Shown: positions 17,366 to 27,186 of the stretch, one piece after another
Layout: every line of letters begins with the position of its first letter
Numbering within the stretch: the stretch's first letter is position 1
Source of the DNA: Dechloromonas aromatica (nom. nud.)
GTDB lineage: Bacteria; Pseudomonadota; Gammaproteobacteria; Burkholderiales; Rhodocyclaceae
Length of the DNA stretch: 64,000 bases
Assembly (NCBI GenBank): GCA_017848965.1
Contig: JAFIHA010000033.1
Coordinates: forward strand, 1 to 64,000
Reading direction: 5' to 3'
Made by a program: the position numbers and the translations under genes
Notes under the pieces: generated by a model
Seen by the model: only the letters and a program-made list of their open reading frames with translations
What the model was told of the DNA's origin: nothing
The model's database searches: none

Positions 17366-18151
17366 TCAGCAGCCCTTGTAGGCCGGCTTGCGCTTCTGCA
17401 TGAATGCGTCGATGCCTTCGCCGGCATCCTCGCTCATCATGTTGCAGGCCATCACCTCGCCAGCGTAGTCGTAGGCGTCGACCAGGCCCATTTCCAGTTG
17501 CTTGTAGAACATGCCCTTGCCCATGCGCACGGCAACGGCGCTCTTGGCGAGGATGGCGCCGGCCAGGCGCTCGACTTCGGCGTCCAGCGCATCGGCCGGG
17601 ACGACGCGGTTGATCAGGCCCTTGGCGCGGGCTTCCATGGCGTCGATGAATTCGCCGGTGAGCAGCATTTCCAGCGCCGCCTTGCGTCCCAGGTTGCGCG
17701 CCAGGCCGACCGCCGGCGTCGAGCAGAAGAGGCCGACGTTGATGCCGGAGACGGCGAACTTGGCCACGTCGGCGGCGACCGCCAGGTCGCACATCGACAC
17801 CAGCTGGCAGCCGGCGGCGGTAGCGATGCCGTGCACGCGGGCGATCACCGGCTGCGGCAGGCGGGTGATGGTGAGCATCAGTTCGCCGCACTGGCGGAAC
17901 AGCGCCTGCATGAATTCCTTGCTGTGGTTGGCGCGCATTTCCTTGAGATCGTGGCCGGCGCAGAAAGCCTTGCCGGCCCCGGCGATGACGACGACGCGGA
18001 CGGTTTCGTCGGCGGCGATGGCGTCGAGTTCGGTCTGCAGCGCCGTCAGCATCTCACGCGACAGCGAGTTGAACTGGCCGGGCCGGTTCAGGGTCAGCGT
18101 GGTCAGGCCGTCGGCCCGGTCGTCGCGCAACAGGCAGGATTCTTCATTCAT
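17366..18151 (-). CDS. Enoyl-CoA hydratase/isomerase-fold protein (ECHDC3-like)
   Basis: A 261-residue crotonase-fold protein. The CoA-binding and oxyanion loops are clear (AFCAGHDLKEM; HGIATAAGCQLVSMCDLAVA). The two glutamates that add water in classical enoyl-CoA hydratases are absent: the first position is Gln116 (GCQL) and the second is Gly136 (SGINVG instead of PEI-x-x-G). The same features, as I recall, mark the ECHDC3-type branch, so true hydratase activity is doubtful. A thioesterase, isomerase or regulatory role is possible. It is a single gene: its start faces the benE upstream region, with a 116-base gap (18152-18267). Confidence 0.85.
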   Translation of the reverse strand: MNEESCLLRDDRADGLTTLTLNRPGQFNSLSREMLTALQTELDAIAADETVRVVVIAGAGKAFCAGHDLKEMRANHSKEFMQALFRQCGELMLTITRLPQPVIARVHGIATAAGCQLVSMCDLAVAADVAKFAVSGINVGLFCSTPAVGLARNLGRKAALEMLLTGEFIDAMEARAKGLINRVVPADALDAEVERLAGAILAKSAVAVRMGKGMFYKQLEMGLVDAYDYAGEVMACNMMSEDAGEGIDAFMQKRKPAYKGC

Positions 18152-18229
18152 GCGGGTCTCCTCTATCGGTTTTGTTGGTGAGTTGCGACTGTAACCGAGA
18201 AGCCGGGCGGGCTCCAGCCGTCGGCCGCC

Positions 18230-18238
18230 TGCTATGAT
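18230..18238 (+). promoter_or_regulatory. Extended -10 element upstream of benE
   Basis: TGCTATGAT is an extended -10 match, 29 bases before the ATG at 18268. It is followed by the GC-rich stretch GCCGGGC. No clear -35. Confidence 0.45.
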
Positions 18239-18267
18239 GCCGGGCTGTTTTTCCGGATGTTGCCGCC

Positions 18268-19422
18268 ATGCGCCGCCTGTTTTCCGTCTCCCACCTGACC
18301 GCCGGGTTCATCGCCGTCCTCGTCGGCTACACCAGTTCGGCGGCGATCGTCTTCCAGGCGGCGAGTGCCGCCGGGGCCGGCGCCGAACTGATCGGTTCGT
18401 GGCTGTGGGCGCTCGGCATCGGCATGTTCGCCACTTCGGTCGGCCTGTCGCTGTGGTTCAAGGCGCCGGTGCTGACCGCCTGGTCGACGCCGGGGGCGGC
18501 GCTGCTCGCCGTTGGTCTCACCGGCGTGCCGATGAGTGAGGCGATTGGCGCCTTCCTGTTTGCTTCGGCGCTGATCGTCGTCTGCGGCGTTTTCGGGCTG
18601 TTCGAGGCGATCATGCGCCACGTTCCGAAATCGCTGGCGGCGGCGTTGCTGGCCGGCGTCCTGGCGCGCTTCGGGATGGCGCTGTTCACCTCACTGGGCA
18701 GCGAGTTGCTGCTGGTCGGGGCGATGTTCGCGGTCTATTTCGCCGGTCGCCGCTGGCTGCCGCGCTACGCCGTGCCGCTCGCCTTCCTCGTCGGCCTGCT
18801 GCTCGCCGCGGCCGGCGGCATGATTCACGGCGAGGCGGTGAGCCTGACGCTGGCGCTGCCGGTATGGACGACGCCGACGTTTTCGCTGACCACGCTGATC
18901 GGCGTCGGCCTGCCGCTGTTCATCGTCACCATGGCCAGCCAGAACGTTCCCGGCCTGGCGGTCCTGCGCGCCAACGGCTACTCGACGCCGGCCTCGCCGC
19001 TGATCACCTGGACCGGCGTTACCGGCCTGTTGCTGGCGCCGTTCGGCGGCTTCGCCTTCAACCTGGCGGCGATCACCGCCGCCATCTGCATGAGCCCGGC
19101 GGCCGATCCCGACCCGGCGCAGCGTTACCGGGCCGCCATCTGGGCCGGCGTCTTCTACCTGTTCACCGGTCTCTTCGGGGCGACCGTCGCCGCGCTGTTC
19201 GGCGCGCTACCGGCGGCCTTGATCGCGGCGATCGCCGGGCTGGCGCTGCTCGGTACGATCGGCAACAGCCTCGGCGCGGCGCTCGCCGATGAGCGCGAGC
19301 GGGAAGCGGCGCTGGTCACCTTCCTGGCCACCGCCTCGGGGATGTCGCTGTTCGGCATCGGCAGCGCCTTCTGGGGATTGTTGCTCGGACTCCTGGTTCT
19401 CAAACTGGTGCCGCCGCGATGA
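18268..19422 (+). CDS. benE: BenE-family benzoate/proton symporter-like transporter
   Basis: A 384-residue inner-membrane protein with about 11-12 helices. It matches the BenE family: the N-terminus FIAVLVGYTSSAAIVFQAA, the WSTPGAALL signature, VTMASQNVPGLAVLRANGY and AAICMSPAADPDPAQRY are typical. BenE proteins import benzoate with protons, but no benzoate-degradation genes are present in the window, so the substrate here is open. It ends 26 bases before the dnaE start. Confidence 0.9.
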   Translation: MRRLFSVSHLTAGFIAVLVGYTSSAAIVFQAASAAGAGAELIGSWLWALGIGMFATSVGLSLWFKAPVLTAWSTPGAALLAVGLTGVPMSEAIGAFLFASALIVVCGVFGLFEAIMRHVPKSLAAALLAGVLARFGMALFTSLGSELLLVGAMFAVYFAGRRWLPRYAVPLAFLVGLLLAAAGGMIHGEAVSLTLALPVWTTPTFSLTTLIGVGLPLFIVTMASQNVPGLAVLRANGYSTPASPLITWTGVTGLLLAPFGGFAFNLAAITAAICMSPAADPDPAQRYRAAIWAGVFYLFTGLFGATVAALFGALPAALIAAIAGLALLGTIGNSLGAALADEREREAALVTFLATASGMSLFGIGSAFWGLLLGLLVLKLVPPR

Positions 19423-19434
19423 GGCGTGGCGGGG

Positions 19435-19440
19435 TAAAAT
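19435..19440 (+). promoter_or_regulatory. Candidate -10 immediately upstream of dnaE
   Basis: TAAAAT followed by CCCGGCG and then the dnaE ATG at 19448. If used, transcription would begin at or next to the ATG, giving a leaderless or nearly leaderless mRNA. The GC-rich discriminator is of the kind linked to stringent control. No -35 is obvious. Confidence 0.4.
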
Positions 19441-19447
19441 CCCGGCG

Positions 19448-22890
<3,443 letters not shown>

Positions 22891-22894
<4 letters not shown>

Positions 22895-23373
22895 CGATCC
22901 GCATGGACGGCGCGATGCTCGACGCGCTGGTCGATGCGGCGCGCGGGTCGGCGCGTCGTCGCCAGCATCGCAATCTGCATCAGGATGCCGCCGAACCCGT
23001 GCAGCGCCTGCTCATCGCGATCGAGCCGGATTCCTATGTCGTGCCGCATCGCCATTCCGCCCCGGGCAAGCGGGAGACGTTGACCGTCCTGCGCGGCCGC
23101 CTCGGCCTGATCCTGTTCGACGATGGCGGCCGGGTGCGGGAAACCTGCCTGCTGGAAGCGGGGGGTGAGGTGCTCGGCGTCGAGCTGGCCGCCGGCGTCT
23201 ATCACAGCGTCGTCGCGCTCGACACCGGAACCGTCATCTTCGAGGTCAAGGCCGGTCCCTACAATCCGGCGCTCGATGTCGAGCGCGCGGCCTGGGCGCC
23301 GGCCGAGTCGGCGCCCGCGGGGCGTGACTACCTGGCCGGCCTGCACGCCCTCTTTGCCGCCAGCAAGACTTAA
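22891..23373 (+). CDS. WbuC-like cupin-fold metalloprotein
   Basis: A 160-residue protein with an N-terminal [12 protein letters not shown] segment and a cupin barrel ([31 protein letters not shown], then [24 protein letters not shown]). His pair and Glu in the first motif and His in YHSVV are the expected metal ligands. This pattern matches WbuC, a family often found in polysaccharide clusters and of uncertain activity. It is translationally coupled to dnaE, which is unusual company. Its TAA shares the TTAA tetranucleotide with the convergent chemoreceptor gene's stop. Confidence 0.8.
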
Positions 23374-24887
23374 GCGACCAGTTCGCTCTTGAAGCCGATG
23401 CGCACGGCGCCCCAGTGGCGGCCGTTGATGCTGATCGGCATCGACAGGTCGTTGAGGATTTCGCCGGTGTCGCGGACATAGGTCTGGAACAGCGAGGATT
23501 TCTGGTTGCGCGCCAGCTTGATGCCGACCGGGTCGTTGAACAGGCGCTTGTGCCGGCACTTCGCCAGGTCCACCGCGGGGTCGCCGCTGGGCGGGTGAGA
23601 GAAGTTGCCGTTGTGGGCCGGCGCGTAGCCGTTGTTATCGACGGCCAGCGAATAGACGAGGCCGGGCAGTTCGCCGAGCAGGCGGTCGTAGAGGCTGGTC
23701 AGTTCCTTGTCGCACTGGGCGTCGTAGACGGTCGTGTAGCGCTTCGGGTTGGAGCCGGGGATTTCCTTGTAGGCCTGATCGAAGACATTGACGCCGCGCT
23801 CGGCGAGGCGCTGCAGGATGGCGGCGACGGCGTCGCGGAAGGCGATGCAGCGGTCGTGCAGGGTATCGAACATGCTGTTGCCGGTGCGGAAGTCGGCGAG
23901 CGTGCATTGCAGATCTTCGGTCGATTCGCGCAGCGTCTTCGCCGAATCCTGACACTGTTTCATGCGTCCGGAGATGTCGACCGAATGGTTGCGGATTTCC
24001 TCGACCTCGCGGTGGATCGCCTGGTTGCTCTCGCGCAGCTTGTAGATCGCGCTGGCGATCGTCGACAACTGCTCGGTGGTGCGCTTGAAATCGCCGACCA
24101 TGCTGCCGAGGTCGCGTGCCGAAGTACCGATATGGTCGTTGGCGCGGGTGACTTCGCCGACGATGGTTTGCGTCCGGGTCGAGGTGTCGGCGACCAGGTC
24201 GATCATCGACTGCGTGTTCTGGCCGATCACCAGGGTCGCCGTCTTGACCTTCTCGGCCAGCTTGCGCACCTCGTCGGCGACGACGGCGAAGCCGCGACCG
24301 GCTTCGCCGGCGCGGGCGGCCTCGATCGCCGCGTTGAGGGCGAGCAGGTTGGTCTGGTCGGAAATGTCGTTGATCAGCGAGACGATCTCGTTGATCTTCA
24401 TCGAACTGCTATGCAGTTCGACGACCGTCGTCGAGAAGTGCTCGATGTGCTCGTTGGTCGAGCGCATCGTGTTGGCGACCGATTCCATCTGGCTCAGCGA
24501 GCGTTGCGCCATTGCCAGATTGTTCTGCGTCGACGCCTGGATCGCGTCGGCGTTGCTGGCGACGTCGCCGACCGCCTGGTTGACCCGGTTGCTCGAGGTG
24601 AAGATGTCCTCGGCCAGCACTTCCTGGCGGCGTACCGCGTCGCCGGTCAGTTGCACCAGGTGGTTCATGCGCGCCGCGTCGGCGGCGATGCTGACGCTGC
24701 TGTTGCGGGCATGCGTGATCAGGCCGCGGATGCGGGTGAAGAAGCGGTTGAGATTGCCGGCGATGCGTCCGGCGATATCGTCGCCGCCGCTGCCGACCGG
24801 CTGGGCAAGATCGGCGGTGCCATCGGCAATCGCCGCAATGTCCCGATCAACCTTGTCCAGCGATGCCGAATTGCCAAACCAGCCCAT
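23370..24887 (-). CDS. Soluble methyl-accepting chemotaxis protein with C-terminal sensor domain
   Basis: A 505-residue chemoreceptor without membrane helices. The signalling hairpin comes in the first two thirds, with the highly conserved tip [18 protein letters not shown] at residues about 174-191. After residue about 370 comes a C-terminal Cache/PAS-like domain ([58 protein letters not shown]). This reversed order is that of cytoplasmic receptors. The Cache-like ligand part, usually periplasmic, is cytosolic here, and the ligand is unknown. The ATG at 24887 has a perfect GGAGGAAA site; an in-frame upstream start at 24953 was rejected. A regulator gene lies 102 bases upstream on the same strand. 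Confidence 0.9.
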   Translation of the reverse strand: MGWFGNSASLDKVDRDIAAIADGTADLAQPVGSGGDDIAGRIAGNLNRFFTRIRGLITHARNSSVSIAADAARMNHLVQLTGDAVRRQEVLAEDIFTSSNRVNQAVGDVASNADAIQASTQNNLAMAQRSLSQMESVANTMRSTNEHIEHFSTTVVELHSSSMKINEIVSLINDISDQTNLLALNAAIEAARAGEAGRGFAVVADEVRKLAEKVKTATLVIGQNTQSMIDLVADTSTRTQTIVGEVTRANDHIGTSARDLGSMVGDFKRTTEQLSTIASAIYKLRESNQAIHREVEEIRNHSVDISGRMKQCQDSAKTLRESTEDLQCTLADFRTGNSMFDTLHDRCIAFRDAVAAILQRLAERGVNVFDQAYKEIPGSNPKRYTTVYDAQCDKELTSLYDRLLGELPGLVYSLAVDNNGYAPAHNGNFSHPPSGDPAVDLAKCRHKRLFNDPVGIKLARNQKSSLFQTYVRDTGEILNDLSMPISINGRHWGAVRIGFKSELVA

Positions 24888-24989
24888 TGATGTTTCCTCC
24901 TCCGATTTGCGCTGCTCTCCGTCGGGAATGCCTCTCGTGGGCCTTCCTGTCACCCTTGTGGGCGATCTATTCCGGAATGGTGTGTCGCG

Positions 24990-25574
24990 TCAGGTGCGCT
25001 GCCGCGCCGCCAGCCGGCCGAGCAGGAAACCCTTGATTTCGTGGAAGGGAATCGGTTTGCCGAAGACAGTGACGTCCTGGGGCATTTCCTTCTGGCGGAT
25101 TTCCTGGGCGTCGATGGCGCTGACGACGATGATGTCCATCGGGCTCAGTTCGGGCATCGCGCGCAGGCGGCGGATCATTTCGAAACCGTCCATGCCCGGC
25201 ATCATCAGATCGGCGATCAGGATGTCCGGCATGCGCTGCCCGACCTGCAGCAGGCCTTCAAAGCCGTCGCCGACGATGCGCAGGGTCACCGGCAGCTTCC
25301 AGCTGTCGAAAGTCATCCGGTAGAGCTTCTGCAAGGTCGGATCGTCTTCGGCGATCAGGATGTCGAGCTGACCGGCGGCGTCGCCGTTGCGGGCGATCTG
25401 CTTGCGCCGCTTGGCGAGCAGGGCATCCACCGAGCTGGCCGGAATCCGGCGATGACCGCCGGCCGTCTTCCAGGCATCGAGGACGCCGTTTTCAACCATG
25501 TTCTGGACCGTGCCCAGGGAGACGCCCAAACGTTGCGCGGCCTGACGGGTGCTGAGAAATTCGTTGTCTGCCAT
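24990..25574 (-). CDS. Response regulator with N-terminal MerR/excisionase-type HTH
   Basis: A 194-residue regulator with reversed order. Residues about 4-55 form an excisionase/MerR-like winged helix (FLSTRQAAQRLGVSLGTVQNM, then the wing TAGGHRRIPASSVDALL). Residues about 68-185 form a receiver domain with EDD in ILIAEDDPTL, acceptor Asp in DILIADLMMPGMDG, and Lys in FGKPI. Receiver domains more often precede the DNA-binding part. The ATG at 25574 was preferred over a TTG at 25586. It lies between the chemoreceptor and the divergent DAB operon, and a GCAAATTTGC palindrome just upstream of its start could be its operator. No kinase is adjacent. Confidence 0.88.
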   Translation of the reverse strand: MADNEFLSTRQAAQRLGVSLGTVQNMVENGVLDAWKTAGGHRRIPASSVDALLAKRRKQIARNGDAAGQLDILIAEDDPTLQKLYRMTFDSWKLPVTLRIVGDGFEGLLQVGQRMPDILIADLMMPGMDGFEMIRRLRAMPELSPMDIIVVSAIDAQEIRQKEMPQDVTVFGKPIPFHEIKGFLLGRLAARQRT

Positions 25575-25590
25575 TGTTGTCGCCAAAATT

Positions 25591-25600
25591 GCAAATTTGC
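25591..25600. promoter_or_regulatory. GCAAATTTGC palindrome in the regulator/DAB operon divergent region
   Basis: A perfect 10-bp palindrome inside AAAATTGCAAATTTGCCAAATT. It sits 17 bases upstream of the HTH-receiver gene start and 137 bases upstream of the first DAB operon gene. A second inverted repeat, GTAAC-N8-GTTAC, follows at 25607-25624. Both are plausible operator sites for the adjacent regulator. Confidence 0.45.
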
Positions 25601-25663
25601 CAAATTGTAACCGAAAGCCGTTACCTTTGTGTAAAGAATCTCAGGCAGCCGGATTTTCCGATT

Positions 25664-25701
25664 TTGCCAAAGCCGCCGAGGAGACTGGCATAATCCGCGC
25701 A
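25664..25701 (+). promoter_or_regulatory. Candidate promoter of the DAB-like operon
   Basis: Two readings are possible. CTGGCATAATCCGCGCA (25685-25701) has the GG-N10-GC spacing of a sigma-54 -24/-12 promoter, with TGGCA intact and a poor -12 half. Alternatively TTGCCA (25664-25669) and CATAAT (25689-25694) resemble sigma-70 boxes, but with a long 19-bp spacer. Neither is a strong match. Confidence 0.35.
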
Positions 25702-25736
25702 TCAAAAATTCATAATCACGGGAGCGGGGGACGGGG

Positions 25737-27185
25737 GTGCTCAAGCTGCTGGTTTTCCTGCCGGTTGTCGGCGCTGCCCTGCTGGCCGTGGCGCCGGCAC
25801 GGGCGCAACTGCAATGGCGGCTGGCGTTGCTGGCGGCGCTGCTGGCGCTGCTGCTGGTCGGCGGCCTGCTGCTGCGCTTCGATCCGGCCGGCGCTGCGGT
25901 CCAGATGTACGAGAGCCAGGCCTGGAACGTCCGCCTCGGTTCCTATTTCGCGCTCGGCGTCGATGGCATCTCGCTCGCCATGCTGACGCTGAGCGCCGTC
26001 CTGACGCTGGTCGCGGTGATCGTCTCGCGCGGTATCCCAGGCGGCGGCAAGCTCTATTACTGCCTGCTGTTGCTGCTCGAATCGGCGATGTTCGGCGTGT
26101 TCACCGCGCGCGACTGGTCGCTCTTCTACGTCTTCTGGGAAGCGACGCTGATTCCGCTGTTCTTCATGATCGACCGTCTCGGCGGCGACAACCGGCAACG
26201 CGCGGCACTCAACTTCTTTCTGTATACCCTGGGCGGCTCGGTGTTCATGCTGGTGGCGCTGCTTTTCCTCTATGACGCGGCGCCCGGCCACAGTTTCGCC
26301 ATGCACGACATGGCGCAGGGCGGGCGCAGCCTGCCGCTGCCACTGCAACTGCTGATCTTTGCCGGGCTGTTCATTGGTTTCGCGGTCAAGATGCCGGTCG
26401 TCCCGTTGCACGGCTGGCTGCCGCTGGCCCACGTCGAGGCGCCGAGCCCGGTGTCCATCCTGCTTTCCGGCGTGCTGCTGAAAATGGGCGCCTACGGCCT
26501 GCTGCGCGCCGCCAAGACCTTGCCCGCCGCCTTCCAGGCGATGCAATCCTGGCTGCTGCTGCTGGCGCTGGGCAGTCTGCTCTACGGCGCGCTGCTCGCC
26601 TGGCGCCAGCAGGACCTGAAGGGGATGGTCGCCTACTCGTCGATTTCGCACATGGGCGTCGTCCTGCTCGGCATCGCCGCGCTCAACCCCGCCGGCTTCA
26701 ATGGCGCCGTGCTGCAGATGGTTGCTCACGGGCTGGCGGCGGCGCTGCTGTTCCTGATCGTCGGTCTCCTCTACCGGCGCACGCACCGCCGCGACCTCGC
26801 CGACTACGGCGGTCTGTACGGGCTGGCGCCGCGTTTTGCCTTCTTCATCGCTTTCGGCTTGCTGGCGGCGATCGGTCTGCCGGGCAGTGCCGGTTTCGTC
26901 GCCGAACTGCACGTCCTGTATGGCGCCTACGGGCGCTGGGGATTTGCCGCGCTGGCGCTCGGTATCGCCATGCTGGTCGCGGCGGCCTACGGCCTGCGGG
27001 TGATCGGCCGTTTCTGCCAGCCGGCGCCGGCGGGGGCGACGCTGGCCGACCTGACGCGCAGCGAGACGGTTGCCGCCAGCTTGCTGGCGCTGGCGATCGT
27101 CGTCCTCGGGGTGTGGCCGACGCCGCTGCTGACCTTGGTCGGCGGCAGTACGGCACGCCTTGCCGCCCTGTTCGCGGGGAGCTGA
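25737..27185 (+). CDS. NuoM-like proton-channel subunit 1 of the DAB-like operon
   Basis: A 482-residue inner-membrane protein with about 14 helices, from the NuoM/MrpD antiporter family (Proton_antipo_M). All key charged residues are kept: Glu135 in FYVFWEATLIP, Lys218 in FAVKMPVVPLHGWLP, Lys249 in LLKMGAYGLLR and Glu390 in SAGFVAE. It should therefore be able to conduct protons or Na+. GTG start at 25737 with GGGAGCGGGGGA upstream. It is the first gene of an operon in which the next gene, dabA, starts one base after its stop. No genes for the NADH-binding arm of complex I are present. In known DAB systems a NuoL-type partner (DabB) energises DabA. Confidence 0.88.
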   Translation: MLKLLVFLPVVGAALLAVAPARAQLQWRLALLAALLALLLVGGLLLRFDPAGAAVQMYESQAWNVRLGSYFALGVDGISLAMLTLSAVLTLVAVIVSRGIPGGGKLYYCLLLLLESAMFGVFTARDWSLFYVFWEATLIPLFFMIDRLGGDNRQRAALNFFLYTLGGSVFMLVALLFLYDAAPGHSFAMHDMAQGGRSLPLPLQLLIFAGLFIGFAVKMPVVPLHGWLPLAHVEAPSPVSILLSGVLLKMGAYGLLRAAKTLPAAFQAMQSWLLLLALGSLLYGALLAWRQQDLKGMVAYSSISHMGVVLLGIAALNPAGFNGAVLQMVAHGLAAALLFLIVGLLYRRTHRRDLADYGGLYGLAPRFAFFIAFGLLAAIGLPGSAGFVAELHVLYGAYGRWGFAALALGIAMLVAAAYGLRVIGRFCQPAPAGATLADLTRSETVAASLLALAIVVLGVWPTPLLTLVGGSTARLAALFAGS

Positions 27186-27186
27186 G

